A program made the translations under genes and the position numbers. The notes beneath the pieces were generated by a model. That model was given only the letters and a program-made list of their open reading frames with translations, did not search any database and was not told where the DNA came from. This document shows positions 43,455 to 56,400 of a DNA stretch of 64,000 bases, piece by piece (the first letter of the stretch is position 1; every line of letters starts with the position of its first letter). Source of the stretch: Euleptes europaea (lineage: Eukaryota; Chordata; Lepidosauria; Squamata; Sphaerodactylidae); the NCBI RefSeq assembly GCF_029931775.1, contig NW_026612055.1, forward strand, positions 1 through 64,000, in the 5' to 3' direction.

Positions 43455-44507
43455 ATTGGTGCCAGAGGAGAGGTGGGTGTGGTTTCTGAGCTGTTCGGGA
43501 TGTGTCTGTGTGAAAATCTAGCTTTAGGAGAGCGCATTAGAAGCACATGGTTCTGCTGGGAGGGGCTCATGGTTGAGTGGGGTGAGTCAGCCGCCTGCTG
43601 TTGTCTGGGGGTACAGCCACAGCTATCCAGGGTTTTGCAGAGTGCACCACAAGTATGATCACCTACCCACTGAGTGGAAATCATGGGTGTGAGCCCAATG
43701 CATGAAGCTCTTGGCTCTCAGAGGGCAGGTTCATTCCCTTGAGGCTAGGATTTGCTGACCTGGAGAAGCAGATGCAGGGAGAGATTTGGGGAAGAGACAT
43801 TCAGGGACTTACCAGAACAGTTCTACTGTGCTATTGTGGAGGGTCTCATGGTTGGAGGGTATCAGTGTGAGGAGGATGGATGTGATACCTTAGAAGGAAC
43901 CTCTTCCTTGGGTGATGGACCAATGTCCTCTCAGACTGAGGATACTCTTCTGCGGTTGGGGGGAGGTGGGTTTTGATAGTAGAACCCTCCATTTCTATTT
44001 AGGGTCTGTCATTCTACTCTGTCAACACTACTCCCAGGGGCAGTCATTCCAGGTCCAAACCATGTCTTCTGCTTCCAGGGGCTGTCATTCCCCTGTGGGG
44101 ACCCAGGATACTGGCGGAGGTGGGGGATGGGTTGTCAGCCCCAGGCTGGAAAACCTCTGGAGATTTGGGGATGGAGCCTGGGGAGGACAGGGACCTCTGT
44201 GGGGGTACAATGCCATAGAGTGCACCCTTCAAAGCATCCATTTTCTCCAGGGAAACTGATCTCTGTAGTCTTGAGATGAGCAGTAATTCAGGGAGATCCC
44301 CAGGCCCCATCTGGAGGCTGGCATCCCTGGGCCTCATTCTAGTCTCTGAGCACTTATCCTACTCCCAGGGGCTGTCATTCCACTTGGAGGGCTGTCATTC
44401 CACTCCTAGAGCAGTGTCGCACGGACTAAAGACCTTCCTTCAAAACCAATTTTGCATTTTCATTGCAACTTCTGCCTGCTGTCTTATATTCCAATGAGCC
44501 AATGCAA
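43455..44507. other. Spacer with short GTCATTCCA-type repeats and a decayed TAGGGTTGCC-type MITE
   Basis: The string CCAGGGGCTGTCATTCC or close variants occurs near 44030, 44075, 44365 and 44390. Sequence at 44130-44335 resembles the MITE at 8473 (AATGCCATAGAGTGCACCC, CATTTTCTCCAGGGAAACTG). No exon or gene was recognised. Confidence 0.4.
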
Positions 44508-44808
44508 GGCAATTGTCATTCCAGGCCCCCATTGTAGCCAGTGGGCATGCCAGTATCTCCCTTTGGTCCCCTTGGGCAATACTATGTCATTCGTTCCAGT
44601 ACATCCCTTCCCAGGCTAGGGAGTGAGCGCTGATCTCTGCCCCAGACCCGGGAAGCATCTCTCTCCGGCGCTAGGAACATCCCATTTCAAAACCTTGGGA
44701 TTTTTCAACCCCCTGGGATTCCTTCCATTGGAGGCGGGCGCTTGCAAATACGAGGCCAAAGGAGACGCTACCAAGGTTTGCCTTCCGTCCCAGGCCCTTT
44801 CTCTAGAG

Positions 44809-45094
44809 CAGTGGTTCCCAACCTTTTTTTGACTAGGGACCACTAGGACTTTTTTGTTCGGTGCAGGGACCCCAAGGTTCAAAATAAAAATTCCGGGAAT
44901 TTGAAAATAAACTTTAATCATAACTGTTAGTTAAACATTAAACTTAGAATTATATTTGAATATATATATTTTATAATAGAGAACTTTTAATTGAAAATAT
45001 TAATTTATTATGAGTTTATAACTTTGTTTCGCAGACCTTAATTTAGTTCTCGCGGACCCCTGGGGGTCCACGGACCCCTGGTTGGGAACCAGTG
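44809..45094. mobile_element. Non-autonomous hAT element, copy C partner
   Basis: Same element and same CTCTAGAG target duplication (44801-44808, 45095-45102) as at 302-587. It was duplicated along with the locus. Confidence 0.9.
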
Positions 45095-45264
45095 CTCTAG
45101 AGGGTTTTGTGCTTTTCTTTTTGCAGGTAAGCCCAGCTCTATCGTCAGGCCGTTGATGCCACATATGAGAGTCCCTCGTTTGCAGGAAGGGGAACGCCCC
45201 GTCGCTGCTTTGGAAAGCGTGAAAACGAAACGGACTACTCTCCCTTCCCTTCCTCGAAGCAGCC

Positions 45265-45687
45265 ATGGCGGCTGGAGGTGCCGTCCAGGAGCTCTGCGAG
45301 GAAGCCTCTTGCTCCATCTGCCTCGACTATTTCAGGGATCCCGTCATGATCGTTGAGTGCGGCCACAATTTCTGCCGCGCCTGCCTGACCCGCAGCTGGG
45401 GGGCGCCGGGGGCCGAGGCTTCCTGCCCTCAATGCAGAGGGCGAGCTCGGAAGAGGAACCTCCGGCCCAACCAGCAGCTGGCAAACTTTGTGGAAATAAT
45501 CCAGAAACTCAGTCTGCAAGAGGGAAAGGGGGCAGAAGGCGAGGGGGGCGTCTGCGAGAAGCACCAGGAGCCCCTGAAGTTTTTCTGCGTGGAAGACGAA
45601 GCCCCCCTCTGCGTGGTCTGCAGCAGATCCGAGGAGCACCAAGACCACCAGGTGATTCCTCTGGAGGAGGCTTTGCAAGAAAAGAGG
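45265..45687 (+). CDS. Copy C exon 1: RING + first B-box 2, weak donor
   Basis: It encodes 141 residues up to the presumed junction (LEEALQEKR). Ligands are C16, C19, C32, H34, C37, C40, C54 and C57 (RING), then C97, H100, C108, D111, C116, C119, H125 and H128 (B-box 2). In copy B the same point is followed by GTAAGTG. Here the sequence runs AGAGG/GTGGAG because about 15 bp are missing, with a GGT at both edges of the loss. The frame stays open to 45792. Confidence 0.82.
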
Positions 45688-47402
45688 GTGGAGGAGACTT
45701 TCTTGCATCCTTGTGTGTGGCTTAACATTTCCTTTTGGCCAAAGCTCTCTCAAGCTTGTGGTCGTTCCTGCTTGCTGGCTTGTTACTATTGATATAAAAT
45801 ATGAATATATGATATTATATTATTTCCCCCAGCCACAAATGGGCTCGCAAAGCAGCTGCTAGTAATAAACGGATCAAAAAAGGCGCTTGAGGAGGGGGTT
45901 TTCCGTCATAATGGAAAGGAGGGCCTGGCTGCCGCTCCTTCTCTTCCTCACCCCATCCCACTAGGAGACCATCCTTTGTGGGACAGGGTAAAGGCCAGAG
46001 CAGCCCAGAACAGGCATTAAACAAATAATAGTACCACAAAAAAAAAAAAAAAAAAAAAACCAGTGGCTGCTTTCAAGACACTCTAGAACAATATTTTAGA
46101 GATTCAAAACGGAGAAAGAGTTTATTAACCCTTTCCAGGCCAAAATTCCCCCAGAACATGCATCTTTCCTTTTTTTTAAAAAGTGTCTAGCTACTTTTGT
46201 TGCAAATATGTTTTCCCCTTATATCTCTACAATGAAAAGGGAACAGTGAGACTACACTTGCCAGTAGGAAATAATGACACCACTCTTGCCAATAAGGAAC
46301 AGTGAGACCACACTTGCCAACTGGGAACAATGACACTACGCTTGCCAATAGGGGATGAAGAAATGAAGGAAATCGCACTTGCCCATAGACAATAGGCGAA
46401 GGAATGATGGAAGGCAGGCTTGAAGGAAGGAACACCTGAGGTTCCTTCCATGATGCTGGCCCAATGGTGTTGTCTCAGAAGTGTCACCCACAGCTCCATG
46501 GTGTCAGGAACCGTCTGGGCAGGCCTCCCCTCATAAGCAAGTGACCCCTGACTTACATCATCACCACGCTCATTGTTAGATGCCTCAGGCACCCTCTCCA
46601 CCAGGCGGACACCGTGCAGCCAGGGTGCCTATCTGACCTGTTCACCATGGCCCTGACCAGAGCATTTCTGGCTTGGAGGAGCCTCTCTGTCTGGTGCCCT
46701 CTTCTATCCATGGGCTGGCTTCGGGAGCTGTGTACTCAGGGGATGGAAGGTTGGATCTCCCTCATGGACACCAGCCCCACCGCCCCACCCCAGTATTTTT
46801 GGTGCTAGAGAGGATCCGGGAGCCTCTGTGCCCCAGGACTGCAGCTGACGCAGGGGGTCATTTATCTATTGCCTTTCAGTGGGGTCCATCCCCACTCTCA
46901 GGCTCATATAAATCCCATTTCCTTGTTTTTGGTATCAGGCAGTCGTGGTTGGTAGAAGAGAGAGAGTTTGCCAGAAGCACCAGGAGCCGCTGAAGCTCTT
47001 CTGCAAGGACGACAAAGCTCTCATCTGTGTGGTCTGTGACCGATCCAAGGAGCACAGAAATCATGAAACCCTTCCTCTTGAGGAGGCCTCCCAAGAGTAC
47101 AAGGTAGGAAATCTACATGGTGGAGGTTGGTGGGGAAGAGCCGTGGATCCTTCCCTTCTCTTTGGTCTCTTTGTGGGGAACGGTCTCCAGTTTCTGCCTC
47201 AGCTTCTGGGCCCAAATTGGGGAGTGAAAACACCTCTTTGCTGCCTCCTTCCTGGTTTAGTGGCTCCCAAGATCATTACCTCCTTGCCCCTGCTAAGGCT
47301 AAAGTGGGGAGATTGACTGACTTCCTGTCTGGCTGTGTTGACGTCTGGGCAGCCCATTGTACAGTTGAGCTACAAGGGGGCAGCTGCCTGACTCTCAGTT
47401 TT

Positions 47403-47444
<42 letters not shown>

Positions 47445-50400
47445 CTTTCTCAACTTCAATGACTGTCCTTGAGTTGCTGTTTGCCTGGGCGGGGGGGAAT
47501 GTGTGCAGATTTGGTATCTGTCTGTGTCCCCTACTTGCAGGTAGTAGCTGTGAGGCAGCAGTTTAAATCAGAAGAAGACCTTTTGGGGGGCAGGAGAGCG
47601 ACGCATGAAGCTGCCTTATTCAGAGTCAGACCCTTGGTCTGTGCAGGTCCCCTCTGACTGGCAGCAGCTCTTCTCCAGGTAGAGAGGTCTTTCGCCTCAA
47701 CTGCTACCCATTCATTTCAAGCCGGGGATTGAACTAAGGATTTTCTGCTTCCCAAGCAGATACTCTGAGGGCCACTGAGCTATGGCCCTTCCACTGCACC
47801 ATGGCACTACCAGGAATCCTCCCTTTCCCACAGCTGTGATTGCTTCCACACGAGCTTTCCCTGCATTGGTATTCTCTTTCTTGGAAGAACATACCCAAAG
47901 AGGGTTTGGGAAAGCGTAGAATGGAAGGTACACATTTCCTCCACCATCCCCAATCCAGTCCCCTTCCACCTAGCTCAGGGGTGGGGAACCTTTTTCCCCC
48001 CAAGGGCCATTTCGATATTTATAACATCATTCGCGGGCCATACAAAATTATCAACTTGAAAATTAGCCGACCAAGCCCCAAGCAGGCAGCTGCCCCAGAT
48101 GACCCCCCCCCTGGTGCGGGCAAGCAGGCAGGCATCCAACCAGTGGTGCACTCGCCCACCTGGTGGCACAGGATGGTCTGTTGCACCAGCCAGGTGTAGC
48201 CATCCAACCGCATGCCGGAGTTGCTCCTGCTCTGCATGGTTGGGGCTGGATTCTACAGCCAGCTCCTGCTACCTCTGCCTGCAGGGATGAAATGATTGAG
48301 GACATACTGGCTAAGAAATTCCCCCGTGCACATTCTGGCCATGCCCCTTTTAACCCCTCCATTGTTGCCACTTCTGCCCCCAGCCCTCTTGTAGTACAGA
48401 GAGAATATGTTTCTCCATGGCCCGGGTGAGAAACACAGTTTCTTGGGCGTTCCTAGCAGCTCCAAAGCTAATGACTCTTCTGCAAGGGTGGGGGGGAAAG
48501 TTCCTTTTCTCGGCAAAACAAACTCACATCTGCCTTGAATAGAGGCTATTCCTGTCCATGGGAGGGGGCAGATCACCAGTCTTAGATCCTTCTGAGCTAG
48601 AGATCTGGCCAGACCAAATGATTTCGTGGGCCTTAAATGGCCCCCAGGCCTGACGTTCCCCACCCCTGACCTAGGAGCACCCCCCCACATGCACATACCT
48701 CCCAAGAGCTTTTTGCCATTTATGTCACTACTGGGTATATTACTGGAATGTTAACAGAATATAGTGATATACAGTTGAGCTGCAAGGGGGCAGCTGCCTG
48801 ACTCTCAGTTTTAACCCCCCCCCACACACGCACAGCTTTCTCAACTTCAATGACTATCCTTGAGTTGCTGTTCGCCTGGGGGCAGGGGGAATGTGAGCAG
48901 ATTTGGTACCTGTCTGTTTCTCCCACTTGCACACAGTAGCTGTGAGGCAGCAGTTTAAATCATAAGAGCTTTTGGGGGCGGGAGAGGTACACATGAAGCT
49001 GCCTTGTTCTGAGTCCGGTCCGGAGTCCGGTCCGGAGTGTCCAGGTCCACACTGACTGCCATTGGCTCTTCTCCAGGTGGAGGTCTTTCGCATCAACTGC
49101 TACCCATTCACTTCAACTGGAGAAGCCAGGGATTGAATAATTTTCAATGCAAAAAACCCTCCTGTGGTGGGCTCAAGGGTGGAATGGGTGGGTAGCAGAA
49201 TTGGCACTATGAATGTCTTCGCATTCTTGGTGGGTATCAGAGGCGAATGGGGTGCCACGTAGGGCAGTTATATCTAGTTTGGCCCTTAATAACAGTTATG
49301 CATCTCTTATGTTTTATAATAAACTTCTAAAAAAGGAACCAGTCTCAGTTTCGGGTCTCTCCTCCCCCAGGATCAGTTCTGCAACCGTCTGGAGATGCTG
49401 AAGAAGGAGAGGGAAAGAATTGTGGCGTGTAAAGCAGATGTAGTGAAGGAAAGCCAAGACTTGCTCGTAAGTGTCACTATGGCTTTGAAGTAAACAGTTC
49501 TAGGACTAGTATGGGTGGGTGGGGGGAGAATGGAGTACAAATAGCAGAAAAGTCAACCCCTCGAGGCAACCCCCCCTTTCCAGTTTGGAAATTCAGTGCC
49601 CAGATGGTCAGTATTCAAGCAGACCAGGAGCCCCCAAAGATAGACTTAACATTGCAATGCTAAGCAGAGTTATACCCAGGCAGTGGGGCTAAGGATGCTG
49701 CAGAACTGCCCTCCTGGTGCCGCAAGAATGGGCTGCCCTGGTTGTTCACCTAGATCTAGAACCCCCTTTTTTCTTAAGTGTTTTTGTTCTTGAATCAGCT
49801 GACTTTCCAATGTGCTCTGTGCTGTGGGATAAATTCTGAGTAGATGAACGTATGTGTCAATTCCCCATTTGTGTGCCTGCACCAACACTGCAAGCCAGAA
49901 GAAGTCCCTGAAAAGAGACGAGGGTGTGTCCCACCCACCCACCCCGAGAAATGCTGGGTAGAAATGCTGATAGATACTCCACTGATCCTGAACTGGGCCA
50001 AGGGTTGTTCAGCCATTGCTGATTCTAAGGCGGAAGGGGGAGAAGTGCTTGAGATACTCAGTGGCGTGTCGATCTTTTCCCCAATGAATTTTTTTCTTTC
50101 CCAGAATGCAGCCAGGGAGACCAAATGAGGGGAAGGAACTTCTTAGATCTTTTCTCCGCAGTGATATTTTTACTCAAACATCATACCTTTCGCCTGTTGT
50201 GAAGTGGGGGGGGGGTGTCAGCATATGGAGGGTGTTTTGTTGGGGAAACAAATGGACTCAAGAAGCCCCTTCTATTCTCTGGGTCTTCTGCTGCAGACAT
50301 CGTCCTCTGTGGCTGAAAGAACCTCTCCAGGAGTTGGAGTGAGATGTACTTTGGCCCTCAGGATGGGTTCATGGAATTATTTCCTTTTCCCAGCCAAATG

Positions 50401-53400
50401 CTGATGTGATCACTGTGAAAGGCCTAAGTGCCCTTTCGACAGGAGTCCTCTGAAGAGCCTCTTCTCACTGCAAAGACCTGACCTGATTTCCTTCTCTTTC
50501 CATTCCAGAAGCAAGCTACAGGAGAGAAGCAAGAGACGGCAGCCAAGTTCAGGCAACTATACTCATTTCTGGAGGAGCAAGAGAAACTTCTGCTGGCCCG
50601 GATGGAAGAGGTGGAGAAGGAGGTGGCAAGAAACAGGGATCAGCACCTGACTGAACTCTCTGAAAAACTCTCCTCTCTGGACAGCCTCATCTGGGAGATG
50701 GAGGAGAAATGTCAGCAGCCAGCCAGTGAACTCCTGCAGGTAAGAGTGTGGCAGGAACAGCCCAGGCTCCCCTTTGGGAGAAGGCTGCCCCAAACCCTTT
50801 CTGTGCCTCCTTCGCTTGGGCAGAAAGCAAATGAGCCCAGTTTGTGTTGCTAGCAAGTTTTCATCTCTGTGCATGGGCTGCTTTCCCCTCTTACCCTCCC
50901 TGATAGACTGAGGCCACGTGGCTTCCATCTCAGAAGCAGAAGTGTGTTTGTGTGTCAATCAACAGTCTGGGGAACGACATTCAAGTCACACCAGGTAGCT
51001 CTTTCCCGACCACCAGGAACGAGGGTCATAGGCGAGATTTTCACAGCCAGATTTAAAAGGAGGATGTGTATATTGAGGTGAACGTAGCTCATACTTGTTG
51101 CGTGCAGTTTGGTGCACAAAAATGAATGCACACACACAACGGCAGCAACCAGTGGTAGGGGAGTAGCATCCACACACCCGTTAGTGGCACTGCTGTGCTA
51201 GCTGCTGCTGCCAACCTGTCACTTATGTGCAGTTGCAATGGCATTTGTGCCCAGACCCCACCTTTCCCTGCTGAGCCATATTACAATGCTGCAAGGAAAA
51301 GGGGGAAAGCCCTTTAAAGGGCTGAAAGGTGACAGAGTTTGGCTCTTCTCCTCTCAGCCCCTGTGGGCCCAGCATCCCCCGCCCCCATCAGAGGGCTTTT
51401 CTCAAGCTTTAAAGAAAAGGGCCATGGCTAGATTGTTCTAGTGTTGTAGCATTATAATGATATGTTGCACTAATATTTGGCTTTTAATTTAAAAGCAATA
51501 AAGTGCAGGCTGCACATTTCCAATTATAACTCTGCAACAAGGACTTTATTTACACAAAAATTAAAGCAGGGGTCCACCATGTTGTTTCAATTCTTCTGTA
51601 ATCTAGCATTTTTTTAATCCTGGGAAATGCTCTCCAGTGGCAAGAAGGGAAATAACAGTGACACAGTGATGCAAGGAATGTTGCTGGGCATGCCTCTGCA
51701 TCCATAAATGGCCACGGGAGCTACTTGGAGGGCTTCCTGCCTTCCCATGTGAGGAAAATCCCTTTTGTGAAAGTAGCCGCTGTTGAATCACCAAAGGAGA
51801 TCACCAACTCTCCTCTGAAATGTCTCCACTTTGTCTGCTAATGTTAACCTCACAAAGGTTTTCTCCCACTTTATGGAGATGCACCCCAGGCTTTGAGTGG
51901 AGTCTGCTAGCTGGACACTAGAGAAGGGCCAGAGTGCAGAATTTTCCAGGGTCTGAGGGGTCTTCCTGGTGTGGCCTTTTAGTAACCATTGAGGTCTCCC
52001 TTCTTTCTCTTTCTCTGCCATTTTTTTTTAGGATGCCAGAAGTACCTTGCAGAGGTAAGTGGATCTTTCTCAAGAACCTTCTTTATGCTGGGAAGGGTGT
52101 GGGTACACTGTGAAGGTCCTTCAGGATGGTGGCTGAGGGACAAGTCGGTTGTAATTGGGATCATGGATCCCCATCCATCTGTCAGTGGCAAACAGCTTAA
52201 ACACAGAGCCTCATCAACAGGAAATCATGAAGTAGTATTGGGGGGGGGGTCTGTTTTGACACCTAGCTGGAAAATCTCTAGAAGAGGGGTCCCCAACCTT
52301 TTTGAGGCTGCAGGCATCTTTGGAATTCTGCCCTGGTGTGGTGGGCGCAGTCACAGAATGGCTGGCACAAAATGGGTGCTGTAGGAGGCAGAGCCAGCCA
52401 CAAAATGTTGCAGCTTCTCTTCACACAGAGAAGATCTTTTTGTTGTGGCAGCAGCTGTTTTGAAAGCAACATTTAAAAAACTACCCCAGGAAATACAGGG
52501 TTTGAGTCTCCTCAGCTACATTCGTTCCATAAAATGGCAGTTCCATAAAATGGAAACTTTATTTGGCCGAAATAATGCCTTGGTTGGCATCGGGACTGAC
52601 TATGGGCATTTTAGAGGTGAACAGGGATATGACCACCCAACCCAATTCGATGTGCTCGTTTGTTAAGGAGGGTAGGGTGAGGCTACACATGAGGAACCAT
52701 GAGCTGGTGTGTGCCATGTTTCCATCAGTGTTCCTGAATCCACCTAGCACTTAAATGTGCTGCTCCTACTCAGATTACTTCCTGGCTGTTTCCACACTGG
52801 CTGCCATGTGGTAACAACAGGGCTTCTGAAATAAAGCATTTGTTATGCTGAGCAACCCATGATGGGGAACACACAGCTGGTGGTCAGAAAATTTGCACCT
52901 CTTCTTTAAGTCTCCCCAGGTAGTTTCAGAGGAAGAAGTAACATTATTGGGGTTGAAGTTTCCACGCCTCCCACCTAGGGTTGCCAACCTTCAGGTACTA
53001 GCTGATGATCTCCTGCTATTACAACTGTTCTCCAGCCAATAGAGATCAGTTCCCCTGGAGAAAATGGCTGCTTTGGCAATTGGACTCTATGGCATTGAAG
53101 TCCCTCCCCTCCCCAAACCCCATCCTCCTCAGGCTCCACCCCCAAAACCTCCTGCCTGTGGCAAGGAGGAACCTGGCAACCCTACTCCCACCAGGGGCAA
53201 ATGATTAAAAGAAACAAAAGGAAGGACACTTCCATATGGTGATGTCATGTGACCTGTTTCCTTCCACCGTCTCTCAGCCTCACTCTTGGGAACATAAGTA
53301 GAGCCAGGTGGATGAGACCAGTGGTCAGCTTGGTCCAGCATCCTGTTTCACACAGTGGCCAAGGGTTGCCCCTACCTGGCCAACAAACAAGGCGTAGAGG

Positions 53401-56400
53401 TTGAGGCCCTCCCCTGCTGATGCCTCCTAGCAGTGTTATTCAGAGGTTGGCTGCCCCTGGCTATGGTCACCAGGTCTTCTAGCTGCTGATGGACCCCTGC
53501 TCCATGAATCTGCCTAGTCCCCTTTTAAAGCTTTCTCTGTTCATGGCCATCACTACCTCAATCTACAGTGAATTCTCAACTTCATTCAGTGCCCCTGAGT
53601 TCTGGTATTATGGAAGAGGGATAAAAAGACATGAAGGCACTGAACCTAATTCTGCCCTCTATTTTATCCTCATAACATCCCTATCTGAGAGAAAGAGGGA
53701 CTGGTCTAAGTTCACCCAGGGAGCTATATAGCTGCATGTGGGATTGAACCAGGGTCCTACAATCCTAGTCACCGGACACAAGAAGCTGCCGTACATTGAA
53801 TCAGACCATTGGTCTGTCAGAGTTCGTATTGTCTACTCAGAGCAGCAGTGGCTCTCCAGGGTCTCTGGTAGAGGTCTGTCACGCCACCTCCTACCTGATC
53901 CTTTGACCTGGAGATGCCAGGGATTGAACCCAGGACCTTCTGCATGCCAAGCAGATGCTCTACCACTGAGCTGCAGCCCCTCCCTTAACTCTAAAGTCCA
54001 GAACTCCAACCACCCAGCTTTCTTTTTTTTCTGCTAGACATTTGCAAGGCAGATCTGGGCAGGGGGTGTGGGGTTGGTATTTTGAAGGCGAAACTTGGTG
54101 TTTGCTTTTTTCAGAGTTGGGTCTGGGTTCCCCTCAGCCACTCAAGAACTTTTGGTAATAAAGCAGAGCCTGTAGGGCCTTGAAATGCCTCTGCAGGGGA
54201 GGAAGGGCTCCTGCCTCCCCCCAGCCATTTTTCGTGTCCAGACAACCCTGGGGAGGGGAGTTACTTTCCCCCCAGCACAGTTTCTGCATGGGAAAATGGC
54301 TGGTGGGGTTACAGGAGCCCTTCCTCCCCCTGTGGTGGTTTTCTGAGCCCAAACGGCCTTTGTTTCATTTTTTAATGATTCCCTGTGTGGCTTTGGGGTC
54401 TCAGGAGCTACAGTGAGGTGGACGTTGCTCTCTGAAGAACCTCCCATCTTGCTCTGCATTCAGCCTCAGCCTCTGTCTCTCGGCCTTCTGCCAATTCCTT
54501 CCTCTGTTTCTCCGATCTGCCTGGGGCGTGGCGGGATTGAGAATTAGATGGATGGTACCTTGACATGATTTTTCTCAAGGTATGAAGAAAAAGAGGTGTT
54601 TGAGGATCCAGTGGCTTTTCTTCTTGCACAGAAGGGGTGCATCTTGGACTTCTCCGATCTAAATCTCTTTTTGGAGGGCATCAAGAATCAATTCAAAGGT
54701 AATGAAGAAACACTGCAGGGATTTCAGACTCTGCATTAGCTTGGACCAGATGTCTTTTAGGCTGCTTATATTGAGGTCCCCAACCTTTTTGAGCCCATGG
54801 CCCCCTTTGGAATTCAGACGCAGCCACAAACTAGCTTCCACTGGAAGTGGAGCCAGCCACAAAATGGATGCTGCATCTTAACCTTCAGTCACACAGGGAA
54901 AATCCTTCTGCTTTTGGTGGCAGAAGCTTGAAAGCAACATTTTTATAAAGCTGTTCAGCCAGTCAGAAGCCTTGCTTGGCAAAAGTTCCACCTCGCTCTG
55001 GCCTCTTCATTAAATACTTGATGGACACCAATAAAGGGATTGGTGGCCGCCTTGCTGGGGACCCCTGCCTTATATCATTAGCAGACCCAGGAATATGAGG
55101 AGTGTGCATACCAATTAGGTAGTTCACTGCTCTCTAGTTATTTGTGTCTGTGGACTGGCAGACTGGGAGGCAGTGGTGGAACCTAAAATGAAAGGGAAGG
55201 GGAGGAAACTGTCCCTTAAGGCATCCTCATTTAATGGCAACCCCCCCATCCAATCCCTTTCAGGAACACCTACCCCCATTCTCATTGCAGCATTTCTATG
55301 GCTAAATTGGACCTATCAAAACTTGAGCATGACGTAGCTGAGCCCACAGAGTGGTCTCAAGGCTCAGATAGTGCCCATAGAAATCAGTGGGTTTAGAAGG
55401 ACATAATTCTGCTTAGGATGGCACTGTTCTAGCACTCTTTGGAAGGATCCTAAGTAGACCCTTGGGCCGCAGGCCTTAGCATACTTTCTATGAAGTGAAT
55501 CTCCAGTCACTCAAAGTGACTAGTAGAAATAAATGTGAATATTTCCACATAAATAACATTTGGAAATTTCCACCCAGAAGTAGGTGTTACTTAACCTTTC
55601 AGCCAAAACTCAGAAGAAATATGTACGCATGTGCCATCAAGTCACGAACAACTTATGGCAACTCCAGAAAGAGGTTTTCAAGGCAAGTGAGAAGCAGAGA
55701 TTTCTTTGCCGTTTCCTTAATCTGCAGAATCTTCTTTGGTCTCCCGTCCAAGTACCACCCCTTCCAATATTTCAAGATCTGATGAGTCGGGGCTATACCA
55801 TGACATCTTCCCTCCCGGAGAGAAAAAGAGACCATATTATTTACTGAGGTTTTTGTCACATGATTGGTGATAGGCACAAGGATCTGCTGCTCACTTTCGT
55901 TTCTTTTGCTTCCTCAGAAACTCTGAATTCTGGACTTGACCTGCAGAAAGGTAAATCTTTCTTCATGCACCGTTCAGTTATTTCTTAACTCAAAAGCTTC
56001 ACCTTACAATTTGTGTTCTGCTTAGTGATTTTCCAGAGATAACATTACTGGATGTTCTTGGTTTGTTCCTCAACCTCTCTCCCTGCCTCAACCAGTTCCT
56101 TTTTGTTCTGAGGAGGAGGTCTGTCAGGGTGAGGATGAAAGGTGAACTCTGAGGGGATGAACTGCCTCCTTTCACCTACCTGCCGCCATACTGAAATGAT
56201 GGGAGAAGGGTTTCTGGGCATCAGCCCTTGAGGGCCTTTCAGAATCCTCCCCATGAGAGGCCCAGACCAGGTCGGGAATCCCATTTCTCTCAGTGGATTT
56301 CCTACCTGCTTTCCGGGTTTCCCTCAGCTTCAAGGTGCTATAAATTGTGTATTTGATCCACAGTTTTTTTTTAAAAAGCTGCCTTTGTGGAATGGCAGTA

